DNA of 64,000 nt from Clostridium_AT radicumherbarum (GTDB lineage Bacteria > Bacillota > Clostridia > Clostridiales > Clostridiaceae), in assembly GCF_045310525.1 (NCBI RefSeq), contig NZ_JBJHZY010000003.1, positions 248,001-312,000 of the forward strand, read 5' to 3'. Shown here piece after piece: positions 41,876-49,750 of this stretch; within the stretch, counting starts at the first letter, position 1; each line of letters begins with the position of its first letter. Under the pieces are notes generated by a model that made no database searches, was not told where the DNA came from, and saw only the letters and a program-made list of their open reading frames with translations. A program made the position numbers and the translations under genes.

Positions 41876-42232
41876 ATGATGATAAAAGTTCTTTTGGCAT
41901 TTCTAGTAGGTGGCGGAATATGTGTGATTGGCCAAATAATGATGGATGTATTTAAGCTTACTCCTGCCCATACAACCTCCACTCTTGTGGTTGTAGGTGC
42001 AGTTTTAGGTGGCATTGGTCTATATGATCCCTTAGTAAAGTTTGCTGGTGCAGGGGCAAGCGTGCCGATAAGTAGTTTTGGAAATTCACTAGTTAAGGGT
42101 GCTTTGGTTGAGGCTCAAAGAGATGGGCTAATAGGCGTACTTACTGGTATTTTTGAAGTTACCAGCTCAGGCATATCTGCCGCCATTATCTTTGGCTTCT
42201 TGGCTGCTCTTGTATTTAAGCCAAGAGGCTAA
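41876..42232 (+). CDS. spoVAE: Stage V sporulation protein AE (SpoVAE/AEb)
   Basis: 118 residues, four transmembrane segments; AFLVGGGICVIGQIMMDVFKLTPAHTT and GASVPISSFGNSLVKGALVEAQRDGLIGVLTG match the SpoVAEb subunit and parallel SpoVAC. It completes the minimal clostridial spoVAC-AD-AE channel operon. ATG 41876 (or the adjacent 41879) follows AAAGGGGTG; the frame upstream lies inside spoVAD and is not used. Confidence 0.95.
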   Translation: MMIKVLLAFLVGGGICVIGQIMMDVFKLTPAHTTSTLVVVGAVLGGIGLYDPLVKFAGAGASVPISSFGNSLVKGALVEAQRDGLIGVLTGIFEVTSSGISAAIIFGFLAALVFKPRG

Positions 42233-42243
42233 AAGTAACTTTA

Positions 42244-42272
42244 AAAGGCTTTGTTTAAGGCAAAGCCTTTAA
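42244..42272 (+). terminator. Terminator of spoVA operon
   Basis: A perfect 10-bp stem AAAGGCTTTG/CAAAGCCTTT with a seven-base loop; only a short T run follows. Confidence 0.7.
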
Positions 42273-42299
42273 TCATGCGTTAAATAATTTTTCATTCTG

Positions 42300-42542
42300 T
42301 TATATTTCTTCGTCTAAATCCTTGGTTACAGGATTTTCTTCAAGCAGGTCATTATCAGAATACTTTTTTTGTCTCTCTAATTTCTGCTCAAGAATAAGCC
42401 TATTAAGTTTATTTTTTAATTCATCATTTTGATTTGCAAGCAGCATTACCTGCTTGCGTAAAAGCACTATTTTGTTTGTTAGATAAATGTATATCATAAA
42501 ACAAAGCCCAATTAATAATAAAAATAAAATGAATATAAACAA
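42300..42542 (-). CDS. Small anchored coiled-coil protein
   Basis: 80 residues: one N-terminal transmembrane helix (FIFILFLLLIGLCFMIYIYL), then a coiled-coil stretch (NKIVLLRKQVMLLANQNDELKNKLNRL) and an acidic tail. Start TTG 42542 with AGGAG upstream. No family recognised; the shape resembles FtsL-like or LapA-like envelope proteins only in outline. Confidence 0.6.
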   Translation of the reverse strand: MFIFILFLLLIGLCFMIYIYLTNKIVLLRKQVMLLANQNDELKNKLNRLILEQKLERQKKYSDNDLLEENPVTKDLDEEI

Positions 42543-42642
42543 TATACCTATCTCCTATAATAGCTTCCAATAATATTATATTCATTAAAGTTTATAGTTT
42601 TACATAAGAAAAGAGAAGACTTTAAAAAATCTTCTCTTTTTA

Positions 42643-43296
42643 TTAAACTGCTATACTTAAATCCTCATATTTATAAATATAATAATCTGCAGAAGCGATT
42701 ATATCGTTTTTTTGATATTCAGAATAAAGATCATGTACTGCAACAACCTTCATACCCGCCATTTTAGCACCTAATACTGCAGGCAGGATATCTTCGAAAA
42801 CTATGCATTCAGTAGGTTTAACATGGAGTTTTTCTGCTGAGAGAAGATAAATATCAGGAAAGTTTTTACCTCTATTCACTTCATTTGTGGTGGTTATTAC
42901 ATCAAAATATCCATATACCCCGTTATTTTTTAATACTGCTTCTAAGAGCGGTACGGAATTACTAGTAGCAAGAGCTAGTTTTATGCCTTTTAGCTTTAAA
43001 TTGTGGAGATATTCCTTAGCTCCAGATTTCAATGAAACATTATTTGCATATTCTTCAAAGGCCATGCTATTCCATTCAGCCATTATATCTTCAATATTCT
43101 CCGGAAGGTTAAATCTTTCTTTAAAGTATTTTGCAGTATCAATAAAACTTAAATGTTCAATATTTTCCTTTAAATCAATTGGCAGCTCATAATCCCTTTT
43201 GCTTAGAAAATCTATATCTACTTTTTCCCAAAGCCACATAGAATCTATAAGGGTGCCATCCAGATCAAATATTGCAGCCTTAATATCTTTTAACAT
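42643..43296 (-). CDS. HAD hydrolase, beta-phosphoglucomutase-like
   Basis: 217 residues: motif I AIFDLDGTLIDS with both Asp, a helical cap (about 20-90), motif II LALATSNS, motif III Lys in NRGKNFPDIYLL and motif IV IVFEDILPAV. Probably a sugar phosphatase or phosphoglucomutase. ATG 43296 has AGGAGG eight bases upstream; that site belongs to a hairpin repeat, and the upstream open frame (MKINNLHALLRNTGG) is the translated repeat rather than protein. Confidence 0.88.
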   Translation of the reverse strand: MLKDIKAAIFDLDGTLIDSMWLWEKVDIDFLSKRDYELPIDLKENIEHLSFIDTAKYFKERFNLPENIEDIMAEWNSMAFEEYANNVSLKSGAKEYLHNLKLKGIKLALATSNSVPLLEAVLKNNGVYGYFDVITTTNEVNRGKNFPDIYLLSAEKLHVKPTECIVFEDILPAVLGAKMAGMKVVAVHDLYSEYQKNDIIASADYYIYKYEDLSIAV

Positions 43297-43300
43297 AACC

Positions 43301-43357
43301 CCTCCTGTATTCCTTAATAGCGCATGAAGATTATTAATCTTCATGCCTCCTGTATTT
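43301..43357 (-). repeat. SD-flanked hairpin repeat, copy 2
   Basis: Two direct copies of AATACAGGAGG, 45 bases apart, flank a perfect 11-bp palindrome CATGAAGATTA/TAATCTTCATG. The stem differs from copy 1 (22947-23005) but pairs perfectly; the centre ATTAATAAT is shared. The inner AGGAGG is the site for the HAD gene. Confidence 0.75.
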
Positions 43358-43384
43358 CTAGAAATTTTTAATTATATTATATCA

Positions 43385-44731
43385 TTAAAAATTTCTTTCG
43401 AAAATATCAACTCTCTCTTTATACTTAAAGTCATCTGCCGAATGGATATTAAGCTTTCCTAAAATATTAAGCATGCAGTCACTGTCTACTGCAACTTTAA
43501 TTTCTGAATTTAATGCAAAATCATCTACAAATTCTTTTCCTTTTTCTCTGGGTATTATGGCCTTAGGCCCGCCGACACAGCCACCAATGCAGCCCATACC
43601 TTCTATAAAGTTAGCTTTTATTATGCCCTGCTGTGCATCACTAAGCATCTTTTTACATTCTTGAACTCCGTTGGCTTGAGAAGCCTTTAATAATTTATGC
43701 TTTTCTGGGAAAAGTTTTTTTACTGCATCACTTACGGCAATGGATACTCCGCCGGTACGAGCATAAAGTCTCCCACCTTTTGAGGCATATTCTGTGGAGT
43801 AATCTTCCTCTAATTCTTCCAGATTAATTTCTAAAGCTTCAAAAATATCTTTAAGCTCGGAAAAGGTGAGAACATAATCTATATCGTAAAGGAGGTCTTT
43901 TTCTTTAGCTTCTGCCTTTTTAGCTATACAGGGGCCTATAAACACTATCTTGCATTTTGGGTTTAATTGCTTCATAACCCTTCCGGCAGCAATCATAGGA
44001 GATACTGAAGGGGATACATATTTAACTAGGTCCTCATATACTCTTTTAAGCATGCCAACCCACATAGGACAGCAGCAAGAAGTTATCATAAAATCCTTTT
44101 CCGTATGTACATGTTCATCAAATTCAACTGCTTCTTTTAGGGTAAGCATATCAGCAAAAAAAGCTACTTCTACCATTTCAGTAAAGCCCATTTTTTTAAA
44201 AGCAGTTCTCAATTTATTAATTGTAATATTCGGTCCGAACTGACCAGTAATGGCGGGTGCAACTGCGGCAATTACAGGTTCCTTTTCCATTAATAAATTG
44301 GCAAAAGGTATAAATTCTATTTTATCAATAATTGAAGCAGTGGGACAGGCCTCTACACAAAAGCCGCAATCAGTGCATTTTTCCGCATTAATTACAGAAG
44401 TATGCTTTTCTGTATCAATAAATATGGCATCAAAGGGACAAGATTTTTGGCAAATTGTCCTTCCATCATTATCTGCACAGTCCATAGAGCAGGCTTTAAC
44501 TTTATTAACAATTTTATGGGAAGCTTCATAGGATTTAATAGCTTTTATTAAATTTTCATAGTAATTATCACTAAATCTAATTTCAACTCCGCATAAGGAG
44601 GATATAACACCAGCTAAGGCCTCCTTGTCTATAGCTTTATTTGATAAAATTGAGTTTATTTTTTCCTGAAAATCTCCATTATAATAAGAACTTACAATTT
44701 CTTTAAATAGGTTACTATATTCAGTCTTCAA
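43385..44731 (-). CDS. FeFe-hydrogenase-like protein, non-canonical H-cluster
   Basis: About 448 residues: an N-terminal helical region, a two-[4Fe-4S] ferredoxin domain (CSMDCADNDGRTICQKSC, CTDCGFCVEACP), then a hydrogenase large-subunit domain. H-cluster motifs are altered: TSCCCPMWVG instead of TSCCPGW, GPCIAKKAEA instead of MPCxxKK, and GCIGGCVGGPKA without the GGGQP end. Such divergent members are thought to be sensory or alternative hydrogenases (group C/D type); activity is uncertain. Start TTG 44731 (AAGGGG eight bases upstream) is preferred to GTG 44740, which overlaps that site. Confidence 0.85.
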   Translation of the reverse strand: MKTEYSNLFKEIVSSYYNGDFQEKINSILSNKAIDKEALAGVISSLCGVEIRFSDNYYENLIKAIKSYEASHKIVNKVKACSMDCADNDGRTICQKSCPFDAIFIDTEKHTSVINAEKCTDCGFCVEACPTASIIDKIEFIPFANLLMEKEPVIAAVAPAITGQFGPNITINKLRTAFKKMGFTEMVEVAFFADMLTLKEAVEFDEHVHTEKDFMITSCCCPMWVGMLKRVYEDLVKYVSPSVSPMIAAGRVMKQLNPKCKIVFIGPCIAKKAEAKEKDLLYDIDYVLTFSELKDIFEALEINLEELEEDYSTEYASKGGRLYARTGGVSIAVSDAVKKLFPEKHKLLKASQANGVQECKKMLSDAQQGIIKANFIEGMGCIGGCVGGPKAIIPREKGKEFVDDFALNSEIKVAVDSDCMLNILGKLNIHSADDFKYKERVDIFERNF

Positions 44732-44935
44732 ATTTTTCACCCCTTACATTTAAAAAGTAGCCATCTATATATTTTGTTAATATTGTACTTTTTTATACAA
44801 AAAAGGGGCCATCTCAAATTATAAGTTAAAATGAATATATCTTGAACATATAAAATAAGGTATTTGTCCCAGCTTATAGGTTAAACAAGATTTTCATTTG
44901 GTTTATAATGTTATGAGAAACCCCGCATTATTCTA

Positions 44936-45397
44936 TTATATTAAACGTTCTTTATTATCAAGGTGTTTTATTAATGGAATAAATTCGACCTTGTCCATAT
45001 AACAATTATTAGGACATGCATCTACGCAAAAACCGCAATCAGTACATTTAGTTTTATCTATATAGAGCTTACCCAGCTTTGCATCTATAGATATTGCATC
45101 AAAGGTACAATTACTTTGGCATTTAGTTTTTCCTTCTGCATTCATACAATCTAATGTGCAGTCCTTAACTCTTATAACAACCTTATTGGAAGAGGTATAA
45201 TTAAATATGGCAGTTTTTAACTCTCGAGAGTATTCATCGCCAATATCCAGTGAATCTACTCCGCATAGAGCTGATATTATTTTATTTAAGGTATCTTTGC
45301 TTTCCTTTTGCTCAATAAGTAGATTATCAACTACAGTCTCAAAGTTATCTTCATAATAAGCTTTTACTAATATTTTAAATAACTCTTTGATATCCAC
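44936..45397 (-). CDS. Ferredoxin-like truncated paralogue of 43385 gene
   Basis: 153 residues that align along their length to the first ~155 of the neighbouring hydrogenase-like protein: the same helical N-terminus (IISALCGVDSLDIGDEY), Fe-S segments CTLDCMNAEGKTKCQSNC and CTDCGFCVDACP, and then VEFIPLIKHLDNKERLI, where it stops. The H-cluster domain is absent and downstream DNA shows no remnant of it. Either a decayed duplicate or a ferredoxin that serves the neighbour. GTG start with AAGGAG eight bases upstream; all expected Cys are kept, which argues for function. Confidence 0.75.
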   Translation of the reverse strand: MDIKELFKILVKAYYEDNFETVVDNLLIEQKESKDTLNKIISALCGVDSLDIGDEYSRELKTAIFNYTSSNKVVIRVKDCTLDCMNAEGKTKCQSNCTFDAISIDAKLGKLYIDKTKCTDCGFCVDACPNNCYMDKVEFIPLIKHLDNKERLI

Positions 45398-45443
45398 ATT
45401 TCCAGCTCCTTTAAGATAATATTATGTTTGTAAATACATTATA

Positions 45444-45457
45444 TCATAACGTTTTCA
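45444..45457 (-). promoter_or_regulatory. Candidate catabolite-responsive (cre) site
   Basis: Minus strand TGAAAACGTTATGA matches 13 of 14 positions of the CcpA consensus (TGWAANCGNTNWCA). It lies about 50 bases before the ferredoxin-like start at 45397. Confidence 0.4.
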
Positions 45458-45556
45458 TCTAAGCTTTACAATTAACAGAAAGTTCATATGAAAATAATAC
45501 ATAATTATAAAAAAAATGCAAAAACTAAATTAAAATATGAATTTGGAGTGATAATT

Positions 45557-45739
45557 ATGTCAGCTGTTTTATGGATTATGATTGGCGGAACTATTGGCTT
45601 TTTTACAGCTTCTCTTTGCAAGGCTGCTGGTAAAGCAGATAGTTTAATAGAAAAAATGGAATTAGATTTTTATCCTAATATGATTGTAGAAACTAGTAAA
45701 GAAATTGCTCCAGAAAGCCCTAAGAAGCAGGATAAATAA
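45557..45739 (+). CDS. DUF3789-like small membrane protein
   Basis: 60 residues: one transmembrane segment (SAVLWIMIGGTIGFFTASLCKAAGKAD), a short linker, and a charged Pro/Glu/Lys tail. The WIMIGGTIGFF...KAAGKADS pattern matches DUF3789, of unknown function. ATG 45557 has GGAGTGAT upstream. Confidence 0.65.
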   Translation: MSAVLWIMIGGTIGFFTASLCKAAGKADSLIEKMELDFYPNMIVETSKEIAPESPKKQDK

Positions 45740-45836
45740 ATAAATATTACTTTGAGTACATAGAATCCTATTTTAATAGAGGAATTTTCCAATTATTGTA
45801 GAACTATTTATAAGGATTAAAACTGGGGGGATTTTT

Positions 45837-46613
45837 ATGGAAACAATAGAATTATTAAAAAATCGAATGTCACTTAGAAAATATAAAAATACACCTATTA
45901 AAAAGGAACATTTGGATATTATTCTTGAAAGTGCCATGAGAGCTCCTACTGCAGGTAATATGATGTTATATTCTATAATTGTAATAGAAGATCAGGAAAA
46001 GAAGAATATTCTTAGTAAGAGCTGTGATAATCAGCCCTTTATTGCTAATGCACCAATAATACTTATATTTTTAGCTGATATGCAAAGATGGTTTGATTAT
46101 TACAATTATTGCAGCGTTAAAGAATATTGTTCCTTGAAGAACATGGATTATAATGCTCCTGATGAAGGAGACTTAATGCTTGCTTTAGCCGATGCTACTA
46201 TTGCAGCACAAAATGCTGTGGTGGCTGCGGAAGCTCTTAACATAGGGTCCTGTTATATAGGTGACATTATTGAAAATTATGAAATACATAAAGAACTATT
46301 AAATCTGCCGAAATGGGTTTTTCCAGCTGCAATGCTATGTTTAGGTTATTACCCTGAGAAACAGAATAAGATTATTAGTCCAAGATTTGATAAGGAATAT
46401 ATAGTTTTCAAAGAAGAGTATAAAAGATTAAATAATGATGACTTCAAAGACATGTTTATTGAAAGGGAAAAAAGGCTCTCACCAGAAAATAAAGCTGAAG
46501 CTGTAAACTATGGGCAATTTATGTATGCTAGGAAAACTGGTACTGAGTTTTCTAAAGAAATGACAAGGTCAGTAAGAGAAATGCTTAAAAATTGGGGAGG
46601 AGAAAAATTATAA
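45837..46613 (+). CDS. Nitroreductase-family FMN oxidoreductase
   Basis: 258 residues: the FMN-binding N-terminus is LKNRMSLRKYKNTPIKKEHLDIIL with the conserved arginine, then MRAPTAGNMMLYSIIV; the second FMN segment is IAAQNAVVAAEALNIGSCYIGDIIEN and LCLGYYPE follows. Homodimeric, cytosolic, NAD(P)H-dependent reduction of nitro compounds, quinones or flavins. GGGGGG site. Stand-alone gene. Confidence 0.9.
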   Translation: METIELLKNRMSLRKYKNTPIKKEHLDIILESAMRAPTAGNMMLYSIIVIEDQEKKNILSKSCDNQPFIANAPIILIFLADMQRWFDYYNYCSVKEYCSLKNMDYNAPDEGDLMLALADATIAAQNAVVAAEALNIGSCYIGDIIENYEIHKELLNLPKWVFPAAMLCLGYYPEKQNKIISPRFDKEYIVFKEEYKRLNNDDFKDMFIEREKRLSPENKAEAVNYGQFMYARKTGTEFSKEMTRSVREMLKNWGGEKL

Positions 46614-46672
46614 CCTTTCACAGCTTAACTTCATAAATTATACTATAGTATATAGTTATGGAGGATGAGTTT

Positions 46673-46807
46673 ATGATAATTGGGGTAGCAATGGCTATTA
46701 TGACAGTTACAGTTATTGTTTTAATCGCCAGCTATAAATCAACAGTAACATCCATGAAAGAAAGCGATATTTATATAAAAAACCATAAAAAATACAATAA
46801 TGATTAA
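46673..46807 (+). CDS. 44-residue single-helix membrane protein
   Basis: A short frame with GGAGGATGAG upstream of ATG 46673. The product has one transmembrane segment (IIGVAMAIMTVTVIVLIASY) and a basic polar tail. A strong terminator begins at its stop codon, which supports a real transcript. Family unknown. Confidence 0.6.
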   Translation: MIIGVAMAIMTVTVIVLIASYKSTVTSMKESDIYIKNHKKYNND

Positions 46808-46840
46808 AATAGCTGGATATTTACTCCAGCTATTTTTATG
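46806..46840 (+). terminator. Terminator
   Basis: A 12-bp stem AAAATAGCTGGA/TCCAGCTATTTT around TATTTAC, then T; it overlaps the stop of the 44-residue gene. Confidence 0.85.
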
Positions 46841-46891
46841 TATTTAGGATATAAAATTGGGCAAATTAGATAATAGAGAGGAGGATTTATC

Positions 46892-47338
46892 ATGAAGAAT
46901 ATAAATAGAAATATAGCAATTGGTAGCATCATTGCAGCAGCAGGAATTGGAGCAGTAATTTATCCAATATTAAAAAATTCCAAGAAAAATAATATAAAAG
47001 AAAATAATTATGAAGCAGAAAATGAAGCTAGTAGACCCCAAGTTGAAATAGAAAAGGAAGATAATAAAATTGTAAAAAGTGCAAATGATGTATTATTAAA
47101 TAAAATAGGAGCTACAAAGTCAGAACTTGAAGAGGCCAGAATACTAAATAAAACAGCATACGATGTAGCTATAGATAAGGGCTTTAGCAAAGAACAATTG
47201 AGGATGTTTGTAAATCAAGATAGGACCAGAGATGTAGATGAGCTTGCCCTTAATAGAAAAATAAGCAATAATGTAGCAGAAAAGGCTAAAGAAAAGATAA
47301 TAGAAGATACAAATAACTGGAATGGAATGTTCTGTTAG
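46892..47338 (+). CDS. Anchored hypothetical protein with helical tail
   Basis: 148 residues: an N-terminal membrane segment (IAIGSIIAAAGIGAVIYPILKN) and a long charged helical region containing a SKEQLRMFVNQDRTRDVDEL stretch. No family recognised. GAGAGGAGG site. The following 47-residue gene shares its small membrane-segment style. Confidence 0.6.
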   Translation: MKNINRNIAIGSIIAAAGIGAVIYPILKNSKKNNIKENNYEAENEASRPQVEIEKEDNKIVKSANDVLLNKIGATKSELEEARILNKTAYDVAIDKGFSKEQLRMFVNQDRTRDVDELALNRKISNNVAEKAKEKIIEDTNNWNGMFC

Positions 47339-47421
47339 ATTTGTGGCGGAATAGTTATAAGCCTTAAGGGGAAACATATATATGAAAATATTTAATATAT
47401 GAATAAATGGAGGTAGATTCT

Positions 47422-47565
47422 ATGAATATTGATATAAGTTCTATAGCTTCAACCATAATGCCTAAAAAAAGAAGAAAGGTTCAAAATATGAAAGCAGGTG
47501 TTGGAGCACTTGGAGTACTAGCAGGAGCTGGAATAGCTTATATGGCAATAAAACAGCTTCGATAA
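47422..47565 (+). CDS. 47-residue membrane protein
   Basis: A short frame with GGAGG nine bases before ATG 47422. Product: a polar basic N-terminal half (PKKRRKVQNMK) and a Gly/Ala-rich membrane segment (AGVGALGVLAGAGIAYMAI). Its N-terminal half carries a strong positive charge. Terminated at 47621. Family unknown. Confidence 0.6.
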   Translation: MNIDISSIASTIMPKKRRKVQNMKAGVGALGVLAGAGIAYMAIKQLR

Positions 47566-47620
47566 TTAAGAAATCAAATGAAGATACTGTTAATTAAAGT
47601 TACTTGCATAAAATGAGGTA

Positions 47621-47650
47621 AGGTGCGTTAAGTCAACGCACCTATTTTTG
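47621..47650 (+). terminator. Terminator
   Basis: A perfect 9-bp stem AGGTGCGTT/AACGCACCT around AAGTC, then ATTTTTG. Confidence 0.88.
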
Positions 47651-47714
47651 TCTCAGAAATATAAAAAGTCCAGTACTCGTGAACTTAATAACTGCAAGTA
47701 TTCTTATTAGGTTT

Positions 47715-47790
47715 TGGTCGGAGTGACAGGATTTGAACCTGCGGCCTCATGCTCCCGAAGCACGCGCGCTACCATCTGCGCTACACCCCG
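47715..47790 (-). tRNA. tRNA-Pro (anticodon CGG)
   Basis: 76 bases on the minus strand with encoded CCA. The acceptor stem is CGGGGTG/CACTCCG (one G-U), the anticodon stem-loop CGTGC-TTCGGGA-GCATG gives CGG, and the T arm GGTTCAAATCC is canonical. It decodes CCG, a rare codon in such an AT-rich genome. A single isolated tRNA gene. Confidence 0.93.
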
Positions 47791-47914
47791 ATACAATAAT
47801 AATTATATAAAAATATTATTAAGAATTCAAGAAATATAATATTACTTATTGTAATTATTACTTAAGAAGTCTAAATTTTTTATTTGGCACTGAATGAAAT
47901 AGAAAATATAGAAA

Positions 47915-47957
47915 ACGCAGAAGTGATTATTATTAACTATAATAATCACTTCTGCGT
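47915..47957 (-). terminator. Long terminator of 48027 gene
   Basis: A perfect 18-bp stem ACGCAGAAGTGATTATTA and complement, seven-base loop, followed on the minus strand by TTTTC-rich sequence. Confidence 0.75.
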
Positions 47958-48026
47958 CTTCTTGGATTTCACACATGAACGCCAAAAAATCCTATATGGG
48001 TAATATTTCTAATAAAAGAGCTATTT

Positions 48027-48347
48027 TTATTTATCCTTATCTCTTTCTTTATCTCCAATTCCTCTAGTAGGAACCGTGGAAATAATAAAGCCCACTAATA
48101 TTGATACAAGCGCTGGAGCTGCAATATTTATGTACTGAATATATCTGGTTTTATACAAAATAAGTGCTGTAGCTCCTGTAATGATTAAAGCGGCAAGGAA
48201 AATCAATATTACAAACTTAGCAAATGAACTTAAAAACTTTTCATATAATCTATGCCTTGTTGGACCACTAATAATGCTTCTAAAGATGAAGTAAGAAACT
48301 AATATTAATACAATATCTGCACCAGCAGAAATTAAAAAATTTCGCAT
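48027..48347 (-). CDS. Three-helix membrane protein
   Basis: 106 residues: three transmembrane segments (about 5-25, 43-63, 73-95) and a strongly charged C-terminus (GDKERDKDK). No family recognised. ATG 48347 follows AGGAGG, which belongs to the inverted third copy of the 85-bp repeat; the open frame continues into the repeat (MFRLKGG) but is not likely translated. Confidence 0.65.
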   Translation of the reverse strand: MRNFLISAGADIVLILVSYFIFRSIISGPTRHRLYEKFLSSFAKFVILIFLAALIITGATALILYKTRYIQYINIAAPALVSILVGFIISTVPTRGIGDKERDKDK

Positions 48348-48354
48348 TTGAAAT

Positions 48355-48446
48355 CCTCCTTTAAGTCGGAACACTGAGTAGTTAAAGACTACTCGCTCCC
48401 GCTCATAAAACTACCCGTTAAAGTCCATTTAGGACTTTAACCTCCT
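48355..48446 (-). repeat. 85-bp SD-bounded repeat, copy 3 (inverted)
   Basis: On the minus strand: AGGAGG, hairpin TTAAAGTCC-TAAAT-GGACTTTAA, GAGCGGGAGCGAGTAG, the arm AACTACTC, tail AGTGTTCCGACTTAA and AGGAGG. It is bounded by AGGAGG at both ends, and the inner one serves the 48347 start. Same orientation to its gene as the purA copies. Confidence 0.85.
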
Positions 48447-48452
48447 AAAATA

Positions 48453-48766
48453 TGATTGCACTTAGTAAATGATTAAATGGATCTTATAAGTATTTTTACC
48501 AAATCTATTATTTTTACGCAGGTAAGTAAAAATAATTATTGAGTTTATAATATGATATTACATTTTTATTAATTAAATAAGCTGTTTTAAGGGAAATAAT
48601 ATGAATAATTATACTATAAAGCAAGAAATTTATTGCATAAAAATACGGTAACGTTTTCAAGACAATATATTAACAATTATTGGATTAATTAATAAAATTA
48701 TTGGAAATAGACATAAAACATATGTACTATATTAAAATTTTTTTGCATAAATATGAATATAAATAG
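48453..48766. other. AT-rich intergenic stretch, no gene seen
   Basis: About 310 bases of very AT-rich DNA with no credible frame. A cre-like sequence with about three mismatches (CGGTAACGTTTTCA, 48646-48659) is the only notable word. No T-box or other riboswitch consensus was found. Confidence 0.5.
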
Positions 48767-48795
48767 TTGCATAATTATTAATTGGATAGTATAAT
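48767..48795 (+). promoter_or_regulatory. Sigma-A promoter of amino acid ABC operon
   Basis: TTGCAT (48767-48772), 17 bases, TATAAT (48790-48795), about 98 bases before the start codon. Confidence 0.65.
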
Positions 48796-48893
48796 AATGC
48801 ATGTACTTAATAATCAACAGTTAATTTTTTAGTAAAAATATGAGAATGTAAATATTAATTATGTTTACATACAAAATTAGAGGGGGAAATAAT

Positions 48894-49721
48894 ATGAATA
48901 ATAAACTTAAACAAATTATAGCTGTATCTACTATTGCAATTATGGCGCTTGGTTTCACTGCTTGTGGCAAAAAAGATATTAGTGCATCAAGTAATACCGC
49001 AGCAACAACAAAGGTGGATAAAATTAAGAAAGCAGGACAATTAGTTGTAGGCACAAGTGCTGATTACCCTCCTTATGAATTTCATAAATCAGTTTCAGGT
49101 AATGATGAAATTGTAGGCTTTGATATTGAAATCGCCAAGGAAATAGCAAAGGACTTAGGCGTAAAACTTGTAATTAAAGACATGGATTTCAAAGGATTAT
49201 TAAACGCATTGGAGTCTGGAAATGTTGACATGGTTTTAGCTGGAATGACACCTACAGAGGAAAGAATGCAAAGTGTAGACTTCTCTAACATATACTATAA
49301 GGCAGCTCAAACCTTAGTTGTTAGAACTGAGGACAAGGATAAAATTAAGACAATTGATGATTTAAATGGAAAAGGTCTTGGTGTACAAAAGGGATCAATC
49401 CAAGAAGATATAGCAAAGAACCAGCTTCCAAAGGCTCAGGCTAAAGCATTAGGAAAGATAACTGATATAGCACTTGCTTTAAAAACAAAGAAAATAGACG
49501 CTGCTATAATTGAAAGCCCAGTTGCAACTTCTTATGTAAATGCCAATAAAGACTTTTCTATTTCTGATATTAAGTTAAAAACAGAAGATGCTGGTTCTGC
49601 TGTGGCAGTTAAAAAGGGAGAAAAGGATTTAGTTGATGCAATTAACAAAACTTTAGATAAGCTTACAAGCAGCAAGGCTATCGATAAGATGGTTATTGAT
49701 GCCAACAATTTAGTGGAATAG
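48894..49721 (+). CDS. Amino acid ABC transporter binding lipoprotein
   Basis: 275 residues: a lipoprotein signal (IIAVSTIAIMALGFTACG, lipidated Cys about residue 23) and a family 3 solute-binding domain with VVGTSADYPPYEF, IVGFDIEIAKEIA, VDMVLAGMTPTEER and GLGVQKGSIQED. It binds a polar amino acid, perhaps arginine, glutamine or cystine. ATG 48894 follows GAGGGGG. First gene of a three-gene importer. Confidence 0.92.
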   Translation: MNNKLKQIIAVSTIAIMALGFTACGKKDISASSNTAATTKVDKIKKAGQLVVGTSADYPPYEFHKSVSGNDEIVGFDIEIAKEIAKDLGVKLVIKDMDFKGLLNALESGNVDMVLAGMTPTEERMQSVDFSNIYYKAAQTLVVRTEDKDKIKTIDDLNGKGLGVQKGSIQEDIAKNQLPKAQAKALGKITDIALALKTKKIDAAIIESPVATSYVNANKDFSISDIKLKTEDAGSAVAVKKGEKDLVDAINKTLDKLTSSKAIDKMVIDANNLVE

Positions 49722-49750
49722 AGTATTTTACAACTTAGGAGGCAGAAACA

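Noticed and set aside
42244..42270. Possible CRISPR or tandem repeat signals
   Set aside because: The window's short inverted repeats are terminators. No regularly spaced direct repeats with unique spacers and no cas genes were seen.
43297..43344. 16-codon N-terminal extension of the HAD protein
   Set aside because: It is the translated hairpin repeat; AGGAGG directly before ATG 43296 decides the start.
48348..48374. N-terminal extension of the 48027 membrane protein
   Set aside because: It encodes MFRLKGG from the 85-bp repeat, exactly as at purA, and the AGGAGG lies within it.
48453..48893. T-box or other riboswitch before the amino acid importer
   Set aside because: No T-box GGTGG-type antiterminator sequence, specifier loop or known aptamer core was visible; only a promoter is supported.
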